Source: Pleurodeles waltl (lineage: Eukaryota; Chordata; Amphibia; Caudata; Salamandridae). Taken from it: a stretch of 64,000 bases of DNA. A program made the translations under genes and the position numbers. Each line of letters starts with the position of its first letter. The first letter of the stretch is position 1. The notes below the pieces were generated by a model. That model was not told the origin of the DNA and searched no databases. It saw only the letters and a program-made list of their open reading frames with translations. Location: assembly GCF_031143425.1 (NCBI RefSeq), contig NC_090444.1, positions 54,617,533 to 54,681,532 of the forward strand, written 5' to 3'. Positions 43,297 through 54,143 of this stretch are shown piece by piece.

Positions 43297-44200
43297 TGTG
43301 GGGGATTGGGGTTGTGATCTGGGATACAGAGAACACAGACGCAGATTTTTAACCCTTAACAGGGGTTTTTCTTTCTTTATTTTAAGTTCTAGGAGAAGTG
43401 GAACACAGTGATAGGATGGTAGCCTTTTTTTCCTCTCATTTGTTGCTCTTCCTCCAATCTGTAGGACTTCGCAGGTCTTTAATGGTTTCCTTAAATTTTT
43501 CTTTTCCAGGTGGCGAGTTTCAGGTGTCCTCCCCTGGGTCTACGATTTCCCTCGGAAGAACAAAAGAGGATACAGCAGGTAAGTGGGACGGTATTTTCTT
43601 GGTCTACTGATTTCTGTGATTAGTGAGGGGAGGGGTGGAGCTGTGAGGGAAGTAGTGAGGGACTAACTAAACAAACACTAATAGGTCTTGTGGAATTTTT
43701 ACTTTAGTGGGATGGTTAGGATTTTGTGAGGAGGAGGGGGTTTTTGCTCTCTCTATTAGTTGAGTGGCAGGGTGCCCTGAGAGTTTACCCCGTCTTTCAC
43801 CTCCTGTCTTTTCCCACCCTCCCCCTCCCCTTCTTTCCCCTTATTGTTGCTGCCCTTAAAAAGGGTCCGCACCTTGTGCAGCCACGACCCTCCTGGGCCG
43901 TGGCAGGCTGCTTCGTGTCCTCTTTGTCTTTCTGCTCCGGCCGTCTTTTCTGTGTCGGGACCTGCTCTCCGCTCCTGGTCTCCTCGTTCGGGTGCTCGAT
44001 GGAAATCCTTTGGCTCCGGTTTCTCCTCTCTCCTCTCGTTCGCGGCGTCTTCATTATTTAAAGTTCCGGCAACCCGGAAGTCTGGGGCCGATTGCCGTCT
44101 CCGCCTCCACGCGTCTCCATGACGACGTGGGCGGAAGTCGGGGAAGGCGTCGGGCGAACGCCAATTCTGGATGTTCGTAGGCGAGCGACGTCCGCCTACA
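43297..44200 (-). repeat. 5' LTR of the inner element
   Basis: 904 bp, TG...CA ends. It adjoins the primer site, which fixes the element's orientation. Confidence 0.95.
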
Positions 44201-44205
44201 TGGTC

Positions 44206-44700
44206 CAAAGAAAGTTGTGGTTGCCTCAGATTTACCTGTAGACTGTCTACTAGGGAATGATTTAGAGACATCAGCTTGGGCAGAAGTGGAGTTGGAGGCT
44301 CATGCAGGAATGCTGGGCATTCCTGGGCATATTTATTTTTTTGCTTTGACAAGCGCTCAGGCCAAAAAGCAAAAAGGACAGGGTGACTTGGATCCTGGAA
44401 CAATGGACCAAGTGCTCCCTAAAGCTAGGGTTAGTAAGGGTAAATCCCTACCCACTATCCCTCCCTCTACAGATGATTCTACTTCTGAGGAAGAAGAATT
44501 TCCCCCCTGTGCAGAACCTTCACCAGAGGAGCTGGAAGCAGACACTGCTGAGCTTTTGGGTGGAGGGGGACCTGCCAGGGAGGAGCTGAGTGTGGCACAG
44601 CAATCCTGTCCCACATTAGAGGGTCTCAGACAGCAAGCTGCAAACAACAAAATGGGGATGTCAGTGACTCACATAGAGTTTACTGAGAGGACAACCTCTT
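44206..44700 (+). pseudogene. pol: Protease end and protease-integrase linker, outer element
   Basis: Resumes the frame broken at 38108: VVASDLPVDCLLGNDLETSA carries the second conserved protease block (usually hLLGxD). A long acidic, low-complexity linker follows (SEEEEFPPC, EELEADTAELL) before the integrase. Near 44690 the frame changes by one; the old frame stops at 44780. Confidence 0.85.
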
Positions 44701-45631
44701 GTACACAGAGGCAAGAGATCCAAAACCTGGAGCAGCCAGGAGATTGGTCATTCCCCTGCTGTACAGAGAGTTCCTCCTAACTCTGGCACACAATATTACC
44801 TTGGCTGGACATTTGGGTCAGATTAAAACATGGGAAAGGCTTGTCCCCCTGTTTCACTGGCCTAGGATGTCAGAGGACACAAAAGATTTTTGTAAGTCTT
44901 GCGTGACCTGCCAAGCCAGTGACAAGACTGGTGGCACTCCAAAGGCTCCCCTTATTCCACTGCCTGTGGTTGGGGTTCCCTTTGAAAGGGTAGGGGTTGA
45001 CATAGTTGGCCCCCTTGGCCCTCCTACTGCTTCAGGTAATAGGTTTATCTTGGTGGTAGTGGACCATGCCACAAGATATCCTGAAGCTATTCCTCTAAGG
45101 ACCACTACAGCTCCTGCAGTGGCAAAAACCCTCCTGGGAATCTTTTCCAGGGTGGGTTTCCCAAAAGAGGTTGTATCAGACAGGGGTAGCAACTTTATGT
45201 CTGCATACTTGAAGGCCATGTGGAAGGAATGTGGTGTAACATACAAATTCACCACAGCTTATCATCCACAAACAAATGGACTGGTAAAGAGGTTTAATAA
45301 AACTCCCAAAGGAATGATAATGGGACTCCCTGAAAAACTCAGGAGGAGATGGGATGTCCTGTTACCTTGCCTCCTTTTTGCTTACAGGGAGGTATCCCAG
45401 AAAGTTGTGGGCTTCAGCCCCTTTGAACTCCTATTTGGGCACCCTGTAAGAGGTCCTCTAACACTTGTGAAGGAGGTTTGGGAACAACCTTCAAAAGCTC
45501 CTAAGCAAGATATAGTGGACTATGTACTTGGCCCAAGATCCAGAATGGCAGAGTACATGAAAAAGGCCAGTAAAACCTTCAGGCCAGCCAAGAGCTCCAA
45601 AAGCAATGGCATGACCAGAAGGCTGTTCTGA
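44690..45631 (+). pseudogene. pol: Integrase, outer element, catalytic Glu replaced by Lys
   Basis: The domain has an HHCC zinc finger (LAHNITLAGHLG ... CKSCVTCQ), a core with first Asp in VGVDIVGPL, second Asp in VVSDRGSNFMS, and AYHPQTNGLVKRFN where the third catalytic residue should be Glu (VERFN). Exactly 35 residues separate the second Asp from the Lys codon at 45287-45289, so this is DD35K and predicted inactive. FAYREV and GFSPFELLFG, typical of the end of the core, follow. The frame changes again near 45590, giving a false stop at 45629-45631. Integrase joins element DNA to the host chromosome. Its position before RT is the Gmr1 arrangement. Confidence 0.9.
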
Positions 45632-45654
45632 TTCAGTACCAACCAGGACAGAAG

Positions 45655-47373
45655 GTGTGGGTACTGGAGCCTGTGGCCCCAAGAGCACTCCAAGACAAAT
45701 GGAGTGGACCCCATCTCATTGTTGAAAAGAAGGGCGAGGTCACCTACTTGGTTGACCTGGGCACTGCCAGGAGTCCCCTTAGGGTGCTCCATGTCAATCG
45801 CCTAAAACCCTACTATGACAGGGCTGATCTCACCCTGATTATGGCAACAGATGAAGGACAGGAAGAAGAATGTGACCCTCTCCCTGATCTCTTCTCTTCC
45901 ACAGAACAGGATGCTCTAGTGGAAGGTGTAGTTTTGGCAGACTGTCTCATTGCTGAGCAGAAAGACAACTGCATAAATCTCCTAGGTCAGTTTTCTGAAC
46001 TCTTTTCTACTGTGCCAGGCACCACTTCTTGGTGTGAGCACACTATAGATACTGGAGACAGCATGCCTGTCAAAAGTAAGATCTATAGGCAGCCTGACCA
46101 TGTCAGGGACTGCATAAAACAAGAAGTTCAGAAAATGTTTGAACTAGGAGTGGTTGAACATTCTGAAAGCCCATGGGCCTCCCCTGTGGTGCTTGTACCG
46201 AAGCCTCACTCAAAAGATGGGAAAAGGGAGATGAGGTTTTGTGTAGATTACAGAGGTCTCAACCAGGTAACAAAAAATGATGCTCACCCTATACCCAGGG
46301 CAGTTGAGCTCATAGATACACTGGCATCTGTCAAGTATCTAAGCACCTTTGATTTGACTGCAGGGTATTGGCAGATCAATTTATCAGAGGATGCTAAAGC
46401 AAAAACAGCATTTTCAACTATTGGCGGGCACTACCAATTCACAGTAATGCCCTTTGGTTTGAAAAATGCACTTGCCATGTTTCAGAGGTTGGTGAACACA
46501 GTCCTGCAAGGGTTGGAGGCTTTTAGTGCAGCATATTTGGACGATATAGCTGTCTTTAGCTCCACCTGGGATGATCACCTGGTCCACATGTGGAAAGTTT
46601 TAGAGGCCCTGCAAAAGGCAGGCCTCACTATCAAGGCTTCAAAGTGCCAGATAGGGCAGGGGAAAGTGGTTTATCTGGGACACCTGGTAGTTGGAGAACA
46701 GATTGCACCACTTCAGGGGAAAATCCAGACAATCATGGATTGCGTTCCCCCTACAACTCAGACCCAGGTAAGAGCCTTCCTAGGCCTCACTGGGTATTAC
46801 AGGAGATTCATTAAAAACTATGGCTCCATTGCAGCCCCACTTAATGATCTCACTTCCAAGAAAATGCCTAAAAAGGTATTGTGGACAGCTAGCTGTCAGA
46901 AAGCTTTTGAGGAGCTCAAACAGGCCATGTGCACTGCACCTGTCCTAAAAAGCCCATGTTACTCCAAGAAATTCATTGTTCAAACTGATGCATCTGAATT
47001 AGGGGGAGGGGCAGTCTTATCACAATTCAATTCAGAGGGCCAGGATCAACCCATTGCTTTTATCAGCAGGAGGTCGACCCCTAGAGAAAAGTGTTGGTCT
47101 GCTATAGAGAGGGAGGCCTTTGCTGTGGTCTGGGCACTGAAGAAGTTGAGGCCATACCTGTATGGCACTCACTTCATTGTTCAGACAGACCACAAACCTG
47201 TACTTTGGCTAAAACAAATGAAAGGTGAAAACCCTAAATTGTTGAGGTGCTCCATATCTCTACAGGAATTGGACTATACAGTGGAACATAGACCTGGGAG
47301 TACCCACTCCAATGCAGATGGACTCTCCAGATATTTCCACTTAGACAATGAAGACTCATCAGGTCATGGCTAG
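45655..47373 (+). CDS. pol: Integrase tail, reverse transcriptase and RNase H, outer element (open frame)
   Basis: A 572-codon frame with no stop; the true coding part extends a little upstream to about 45590. Residues 1-55 are the integrase C-terminal region (VWVLEP, GPHLIV, LRVLHVNRLKPYY). RT: SPVVLVPKP at 176, FCVDYRGLN at 195, first catalytic Asp at 233 (STFDLTAGYWQI), QFTVMPFGL at 261, YLDD at 294-297, FLGLTGYYRRFI at 375. RNase H: Asp 445 (FIVQTDASELGGGAVL), Glu 485 (CWSAIEREAF), Asp 512 (FIVQTDHKPV), Asp 555 (HSNADGLSR). All catalytic residues are present, so this half could be active if translated. Upstream stops and frame changes make an intact polyprotein impossible from this copy. 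The stop is 34 bases before the 3' LTR. Confidence 0.93.
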   Translation: MWVLEPVAPRALQDKWSGPHLIVEKKGEVTYLVDLGTARSPLRVLHVNRLKPYYDRADLTLIMATDEGQEEECDPLPDLFSSTEQDALVEGVVLADCLIAEQKDNCINLLGQFSELFSTVPGTTSWCEHTIDTGDSMPVKSKIYRQPDHVRDCIKQEVQKMFELGVVEHSESPWASPVVLVPKPHSKDGKREMRFCVDYRGLNQVTKNDAHPIPRAVELIDTLASVKYLSTFDLTAGYWQINLSEDAKAKTAFSTIGGHYQFTVMPFGLKNALAMFQRLVNTVLQGLEAFSAAYLDDIAVFSSTWDDHLVHMWKVLEALQKAGLTIKASKCQIGQGKVVYLGHLVVGEQIAPLQGKIQTIMDCVPPTTQTQVRAFLGLTGYYRRFIKNYGSIAAPLNDLTSKKMPKKVLWTASCQKAFEELKQAMCTAPVLKSPCYSKKFIVQTDASELGGGAVLSQFNSEGQDQPIAFISRRSTPREKCWSAIEREAFAVVWALKKLRPYLYGTHFIVQTDHKPVLWLKQMKGENPKLLRCSISLQELDYTVEHRPGSTHSNADGLSRYFHLDNEDSSGHG

Positions 47374-47388
47374 TCTTATTGTCCTTCG

Positions 47389-47406
47389 TTTGGGGGGGGG
47401 GGGTTG
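47389..47406 (+). promoter_or_regulatory. Polypurine tract of the outer element
   Basis: tttgggggggggggggttg-type run of G immediately before the 3' LTR at 47407; the plus-strand primer site. Confidence 0.78.
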
Positions 47407-50386
47407 TGTAGCAAAGTACCATCTTGCCTGGCATGATACCCCCATATTTCACTGTATATATGTTGTTTTAGTGTATGTGTCACTGGGACCCTGCCAGCCA
47501 GGGCCCCAGTGCTCATAGGTGTGCCCTGTATGTGTTCCCTGTGTGATGACTAACTCTCACTGAGGCTCTGCTAACCAGAACCTCAGGGGTTATGCTCTCT
47601 GTGCTTTCCAAATTGTCACTAACAGGCTAGTGACCAATTTCACCAATTCACATTGGTATACTGGAACACCATTATAATTCCCTAGTATATGGTACTGAGG
47701 TACCCAGGGTATTGGGGTTCCAGGAGATCCCTATGGACTGCAGTATTTCTTTTGCCACCCATAGGAAGCTCTGACAATTCTTACACAGGCCTGCCACAGC
47801 AGCCTGAGTGAAATAACGTCCACGTTATTTCACAGCCATTTACCACTGTACTTAAGTAACTTATAAGTCACCTATATGTCTAACTTTCACCTGGTGAAGG
47901 TTGGGGGCAAAATTACTTAGTGTGTGGGTACCCTGGCACTACCCAAGGTGCCCCACATCGTTCAGAGCAAATTCCCCGGACTTTGTGAATGCGGGGACAC
48001 CATTTCACGCGTGCCCTATACATAGGTCACTACCTATGTATAGCGTCACAATGGTAACTCCGAACATGGCCATGTAACATGTCTAAGATCATGGAATTGT
48101 CACCCCAATGCCAATCTGGCATTGGGGAGACAATTCCATGATCCCCGAGTCTCTAGCACAGACCCGGGTACTGCCAAACTGCCTTTCCCGGGGTTTCACT
48201 GTAGCTGCTGCCAACCCCTCAGACAGGTTTCTGCCCTCCTGGGGTCCAGCCAGGCCTGGCCCAGGAAGGTAGAACAAAAGACTTCCTCAGAGAGAGGGTG
48301 TTACACCCTCTCCCTTTGGAAAAAAGTGTCAGGGCTGGGGAGGAGTAACCTCCCCCAGCCTCTGGAAATGCTTTGATGGGCACAGATGGTGCCCATCTCT
48401 GCATAAGCCAGTCTACACCGGTTCAGGGATCCCCCAGCCCTGCTCTGGCGCGAAACCGGACAAAGGAAAGGGAAGTGACCACTCCCCTGACCTGCACCTC
48501 CCATGGGAGGTGCCCAGAGCTCCTCCAGCGTGCCCCAGACCTCTGCCATGTTGGATTCAGAGGTGTGCTGGCACACTGGACTGCTCTGAGTGGCCAGGGC
48601 CAGCAGGTGACGTCAGAGACTCCTTCTGATAGGCTCTTACCTGTGTTAGTAGCCTATCTTCCTTCCTTGGTAGCAAAACCTCCTTTTCTGGCTATTTAGG
48701 GTCTCTGCTTTGGGGAATTCTTCAGATACCGAATGCAAGAGCTCACCAGAGTTCCTCTGCACTTCTCTCTTCACCTTCTTCCAAAGTATTGACCGCTGAC
48801 TGCTCAGGACGCCTGCAAAACCGCAACAAAGTAGCAAAGACGACTACTGCAACCTTTTATCGCTTCATCCTGCCGGCCTTCTCTGCTGTTTCCTGGTGGT
48901 GCATGCTCTGGGGGTAGCCTGCCTCCTTCTTGCACCAGGAGCTCTTAAGAAATCTCCTGTGGGTCAACGGAATCTTCCCCCTGCAACCGCAGGCAACAAA
49001 CGACTGCATCACTGGTCCTCTGGGTCCCCTCTCAGCATGACGAGCGTGGTCCCTGGAACTCAGCAACTCTGTCCAAGTGACTCCAACAGTCCAGTGACTC
49101 TTCAGTCCAAGTTTGGCGGAGGTAAGTCTTTGCCTCCCCACGCTAGACTGCATTGCTGGGTACCGAGTGATTTGCAGCTGCTCCGGCTCCTGTGCACTCT
49201 TCCAGGATTTCCTTTGTGCAAGCCTGGGTCCCCGACACTCTAACCTGCAGTGCACAACCTTCTGAGTTGTCCTCCGGCATCGTGGGACTCACTTTTCTGA
49301 CTTCGGGTGGACTCCGGTTCACTCCTCATCTAAGTGCCTGATCCGGTACTTCTGTGGGTGCTGCATGCTTCTGTGAGGGCTCCCTGACTTGCTGGGCACC
49401 CCCTCTGTCTCCTCATCCAAGTGGCGACATCCTGGTTTGTCCTGGGCTACAGCAGCATCCAAAAACCCTCTCCGCAAACCTTGCAGCTAGCAAAGCTTGT
49501 TTGTGGTCTTTCTGCGTGGGAACACCTCTGCAAGCTTCTTCACGGCGTGGGACATCCATCCTCCAAAGGGCTAGTTCCTAGTCTTTTTCGTTCTTGCAGA
49601 AACCAAAGCTTTTTCTATCCGGTGGCAGCTTCTTTGCACCCTCAGCTGGCCTTTCCTGGGCATCTGCCCACTCTCGACATTGTCGCGACTCTTGGACTTG
49701 GTCCTCTTGTTTCACAGGTACTCAGGTCTGGAAATCCACTGTTGTTGCTTTGCTGGTGTTGGTCTTCCTTGTAGAAACCCCCTATCACGACTTCTGTACT
49801 CTCTGGGGGTTAAAGGTGCACTTTACACCTACTTTTCAGGGTCTCTGGGTGGGCTATTTTTCTAACCCTCACTGTTTTCTTACAGCCCCAGCGACCCTCT
49901 ACAAGCTCACATAGGTTTGGGGTCCATTCGTGGATTGCATTCCACTTTTGGAGTATATGGTTTGTGTTGCCCCTATACCTATGTGCTCCTATTGCAATCT
50001 ACTGTAACTTTACATTGCTTGCATTGCTTCCTTTTGCTATTACTGCATATTTTTGGTATTGTGTACATATATCTTGTGTATATTTGGCATCCTCATACTG
50101 AGGGTACTCACTGAGATACTTTTCGCATATTGTCATAGAAATAAAGTACCTTTATTTTTAGTATATCTGTGTATTGTGTTTTCTTATGATATTGTGCATA
50201 TGACACCAGTGGTATAGTAGGAGCTTTGCATGTCTCCTAGCTCAGCCTAAGCTGCTCTGCTATAGCTACCTTCTATCAGCCTAAGCTTCTAGAAACACCT
50301 CGTCTACACTAATAAGTGATAACTGGACCTGGTACAGAGTGTAAGTACCCCTTGGCACCCACCACAAGCCAGGCCAGCCTCCTACA
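47407..50386 (+). repeat. 3' LTR of the outer element (2980 bp)
   Basis: Starts TGTAGCAAAGTACC and ends CCTACA, then the GACAC duplication. It contains the same hairpins and AATAAA (50140-50145) as the 5' LTR. Confidence 0.95.
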
Positions 50387-50462
50387 GACACCTACTGCAA
50401 AGGGATACAGAAGTGCTGCCAGTAATCATGTGGTTATGGGTGTACAAACCCTGTGAGCAAAG
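50387..50462 (+). pseudogene. WAP domain exon 3, 3' half (dead copy)
   Basis: Starts with the second GACAC and continues the exon that was cut at 33048: YCKGIQKCCQ, then TAA, then SCGYGCTNPVSK, followed by a normal gtacag donor at 50463. The cysteine pattern after the stop is still WAP-like. The stop (where the paralogues have His-Gly) and the frameshift in the 5' half mean the exon was or became non-functional independently of the 17-kb insertion. Confidence 0.88.
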
Positions 50463-50508
50463 GTACAGTACCAATCCAACCCTGTCTATAAATAAGGGCA
50501 TGGATTAA

Positions 50509-51579
50509 GGCACATATTTATACCGTATTTATCGGCGTATAACACGCACCGGGTATAACACGCACCTCATTTTAAAAGGAAATTTCAGAAAAAAAAAACA
50601 TTACATTTTATCGGCGTATAACACGCACACATCATTTGCCCCCTATTTTCAGGGAGAAAAAGTGCGTGTTATACGCCGATAAATACGGTACTTGTTTTGC
50701 GCTGAATTTGGGTCATTTTTTAATACAAATTTGGTGCAAAACTGACTCGACATTTATACGTTGGCGCTAGACCCATCTAGCACCAAGGTTATGGAGTTAA
50801 AGTAATTTTTTGGACCTGGAAACCTACCTTGCGTCAATGAGATGCAAGGTAGGCATTCCCGCGCAAAAATTACTCTATGGCCTTAGCGCCATATTTATTC
50901 ACTGTATTAAAATCACGCATGGGGGAGGAGGGGTCAAATAATGGTGCAAAGCTTGCTTTGCACCATTATTTAATGCCTGGGTCAGGGCAGGGGTTAGGGG
51001 CCCTGTGGGCCTATTTCCATGGTAGAACACCAGGAAATAAGCCCACAGGTGCCCTCCCCAGGCTCCAGGGACACCCCCACCCACACCAAAGGGACAGCAG
51101 AGGATGAGAATCCCATCCCAGGTAAGTATAGGTAAGTACAGGTAAGTTTTCTTTTTTAAAGTGCCATTGGTGGCCCTGAAATGGGCCCCCTACATGGCAT
51201 TGGGTGCCATGGCCATGACCAGGGGACCCTGGCCCACTGTGCTTGCCATTTGGGTGGTGGGCATGACTCCTGTCTTTTCTAAGACAGGAGTCATGTGGTA
51301 TGGATGGTTCTGTGTCAGAAAATGATGCTAGGCTGGTTAGAGTCATTTTTTTTTTAAACTCTAACCTGCCTAATGTCAATATTTGGTGCCAAACCCCCTT
51401 CTCCCATACCACCACCTCAACACCATTTTTTTAATGTTAGCCTACCCTTTGCACCCGCTTGCACCATTCCATAAATATGGTGCCCTGCTGGCGCACAAGA
51501 ATGGTGCAAGCCGGTGCAAAACTTTTTGATGCTAAACTGCCTTAGTGCAGTTTTGCACCATAAAGTATAAATATGCCCC
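50509..51579. mobile_element. MITE of the GGGGCATATTTA family with a nested MITE
   Basis: Inverted ends ggcacatatttata and tataaatatgcccc, flanked by TAA (50506-50508, 51580-51582). The flanks rejoin as ordinary WAP-unit intron. The interior has 'ttgttttgcgctgaatttg', an inverted 'tgcaaggtagg', and 'gtgccattggtggccctgaaatgggcccc'. It is longer than its relatives, partly because of the 166-bp insertion at 50523. Confidence 0.75.
50523..50688. mobile_element. Short palindromic MITE (Tc1/mariner-type TA duplication)
   Basis: Inverted ends ccgtatttatcggcgtataa and its complement ttatacgccgataaatacgg, flanked by TA on both sides. An internal partial copy of the end (tttatcggcgtataacacgcac) recurs at about 50609. 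Confidence 0.85.
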
Positions 51580-51582
51580 TAA

Positions 51583-52000
51583 GTGATCAGACACTATTAT
51601 GGTTTCTTAGATAATGTAATGTGTTGATGTGCACTTGTCTGCAAGATGCAGATAATGTTAGAATCCCAATGGTCCCAAATCCGGCCATTAAACTTACAAA
51701 GTTGTGACAAAATTACCATGTGTATTCCTAATTGTACCCCTGCTGCAAAATTTGGAAAAAACCTAGACATTATAGAGTATTTCTCATTATTAAAATGCAC
51801 ACTTGATCATTCCAAATGAGTTATAAGTAGATACCTGGCTTCATCAGGTGTTGGGCTGTTGTTAGATCAAAACATGTAGCTTTTTGTACCATATTTACTG
51901 TCACTGGAAGTCTTGCTTCTGGTGTGGGACCAGTCCAATAGCTATGAAAATATCTGTATTGCAGCAAAGTGCACCATTATAAATAGCAGGAGTGTAGGTG
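51583..52000 (+). repeat. WAP-exon duplication unit, copy 2, 3' intron part
   Basis: Matches 29085-29440 and 63030-63370 ('ttagataatgtaatgtgttgatgtgcac', 'agttataagtagatacctggcttc', 'gtcttgcttctggtgtggga'). Together with 32900-33048 and 50387-50505 it is the third duplicated unit. Confidence 0.75.
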
Positions 52001-53109
52001 ATGGGATCTCCCTCTTTAATCCCCCTGGATTATTTTGCTTTTAGACTACGACCTTTACTGTGTGTGAGTCTCACTACACAAGTTTCACTCACTGTAAATT
52101 CTGTGTAAACAGACAAAGAGTATTAACCACTAGTGTTTAAGATAAATCTGCTGCACAGCTAGGGCAAGAGACTCCGGGCTAGTCACATGTGAAAAAAAGG
52201 GCACATGAATATGTGCACTTGTGTGGACTGCGTGAGTGGCATTTGAACCATGTGAAGCCCCATATCTGCGCAAAAGTAGCCTGAGGGAAGATGTGGTGAC
52301 CTTCTATTGGCCAAGAGTCCTGGCTTCTAGAACGTTCCACCCCCAACTTGAAAACTCCTACACAAGGGAGAGACTGATAAACAGACATTAGACCTGGGGG
52401 TTACAACAGTAGAAGAATGTCCAGCTGGAAGAAGCCACCTGATGAAACTGCAAGGATGGTATGAAATACTAGAGTGGTTTTCTCCAGGACCAGTGGTGCT
52501 GGCCCATTTATGACCTCTAAGGAACAATAGGAGGAATGGACCTACTATGGGACTCGGAAGGGTTTGCCTGAGAATTCTGTGGATTAGTTCTGCAGCTGGC
52601 TGATCCCTATCAGGCCAATTGCTACTGACTCCACAGACATCTAGGTGCCTTGCAAGATGGCTAAAGCAAGGTTGCCTGTAGAGTGTGGCAGAGGGTATTC
52701 AATTTGTTGGTTTCTGAGGAGGCTATGCAAGATGCTCACACAAGCAGGAAAAAGCACCAGGAGTCAGGCAGTGGACAGGTCTTATGCAGGGAGCTAGGAA
52801 ATACAGTTCTTAACCAAAAGTGTCCGTTGCATGATGGAAGGCTTGAAAAACATGCTAGTGGTGATCATAGCTGGCTACCAGGAACACACGGAGCCAAAAT
52901 AAATAGAAATTGATTGTATGGGTGGGACATATCTGCAATTAAAGCTCAGTTTCTGGTAGACACCCAGCATGAAATGGAGCATTCACACTCTACTGCAAAA
53001 CCTTGAAAACCCAATGCCCTAAAGGTCACTGCAACTTTCCACTTCCAGTAAGTGAATGGGGAGGTAGCCTGTGTAGAGATTTATCCCCTGAGCATAATTA
53101 TGCCTCCCT
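52001..53109. other. No feature recognised
   Basis: Mixed intronic sequence. Short open frames (for example 52683-52913) carry no motif. It may include the 5' part of the LINE copy that becomes recognisable at 53110. Confidence 0.35.
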
Positions 53110-54143
53110 TCCTATGTCTCCACCCCTAAAGACATCATCTGCCGCATCCCCCAGGGCTTCTCCCTCAGCCCTATCCTCTTCAACATCTACATGACCTCCT
53201 TAGCCAACATTGCATGTAACCACTGACTCAACATAATCTTCTATGCTGATGGCACCCAGCACGTCCTCTCCCTCACTGACAATGCAACCTCCACATACAC
53301 CAACTTCTAAAACACCATGACCAACATTGCCACCTGGATGAAGACCAACTGCCTCAAGCTGAACTCAGGCGAAACATGGATCCTCACATTCAGAAACAAG
53401 CCATCCCCCTGGGATGACTTGTGGTGGTCCACCACCCTCGGCCCCTCTCCCACACTCTCCAACCACGCATGCAGCCTCAGAATAATCCTGGTTACCCGAC
53501 TCTCCTTGAAAAAACAAATCAACGCTGTCTCCTCCGCCTGCTTCCACACATTCCGGATGCTCCGCAAGATGTTCCACTGGATTCCCCTCTTCACTGAGAA
53601 AACAGTCATCCAGGATCTCAAATACATCCGCCTCGACAATGGTAACGCACTCCATGCCAGCTCACTACCCACCTCCAGACCATCCAAAGCACTGCAGCAA
53701 GTTCTCAACCTCATCAGAAGAACCAGCATCTCTCCACACCTCAGGGCCCTCAATTGGCTCCCCGAACAGCACAGATGTCTTCAAGCTCCTCACCCACGCC
53801 TACAAGGCCCTCTTCAACGCCAGACCCACCTATCTCAACAAGCGCCTCACCTTTCACCAACCTAACAGATCATTCAATCATCAACCTGTGCCCAGGCCCA
53901 TGTACCCAAATCCATAGTGAACTACTTTGAAAGGTGATCTTTTTTCCTCGCCCCCAGACTGGAACAACCTCCCCCTTCACCTATGCACATCCCCCTTACT
54001 GGAGAACTTCAGAAAGCAGCTCAAGACCTTAAGTTTTGACTGCCATGTCCCACTGGGCCTGACCCACAGCACCACCACAGTGCCTGGAGACCCCCCCTGG
54101 GTGATAATCCTGCGCTCAAAAGGAACCACCTGATTGATTGATG
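53110..54143 (+). pseudogene. 3' end of a LINE (CR1/L2-like), 5' truncated
   Basis: The + strand reads IPQGFSLSPILFNIYMTSLA (normally VPQGS.LSP.LFN.Y), then FYADGTQ, where the catalytic YADD is changed to YADG, then a NTMTNIATWMKTNCLKLN block, a KTVIQ block and the C-terminal region. Several stops interrupt it (53226, 53308). The copy ends with tgattgattgatg at 54130-54143, the kind of short tandem tail found at the 3' end of such LINEs. It resembles the reverse-oriented fragment at 1440-2330. It is non-functional. Confidence 0.78.

Larger units (their letters stand above)
38109..44200 (-). mobile_element. Second complete Gmr1-order retrotransposon, nested antisense
   Basis: 6092 bp with LTRs of 922 and 904 bp, TG...CA ends and a target duplication of 4-5 bp (cggtc at 38104-38108, tggtc at 44201-44205; ggtc is exact). 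On the minus strand the order is 5' LTR (43297-44200), tRNA-Leu primer site, gag-protease-integrase, RT-RNaseH, polypurine tract, 3' LTR (38109-39030). Integrase again precedes RT. It is a different family from the host element: different LTR, primer and protein sequence. It is broken by a stop and frameshift in integrase and a stop in RNase H. It must be younger than the element it interrupts. Confidence 0.93.
33049..50386 (+). mobile_element. Complete Gmr1-order Ty3/gypsy retrotransposon, inserted in a WAP exon
   Basis: The element is bounded by TG...CA LTRs of about 3.0 kb and a perfect 5-bp duplication GACAC (33044-33048 and 50387-50391). The order is 5' LTR, primer site, gag, protease, integrase, reverse transcriptase, RNase H, polypurine tract, 3' LTR. 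Integrase before RT is the Copia-like order known from the Gmr1 group of Ty3/gypsy in deuterostomes. A second retrotransposon (38109-44200) lies antisense within the protease. Without it the element is about 11.2 kb. Gag has two stops, pol has two frame changes and the integrase lacks its catalytic Glu; RT-RNaseH is intact. The LTRs differ from each other by scattered substitutions and small indels, a few percent by eye. Confidence 0.93.

Noticed and set aside
43244..43336. Upstream start for the inner Gag at 43336
   Set aside because: That part of the frame lies in the LTR and primer site; the first ATG after the primer site (43243) is the better start.
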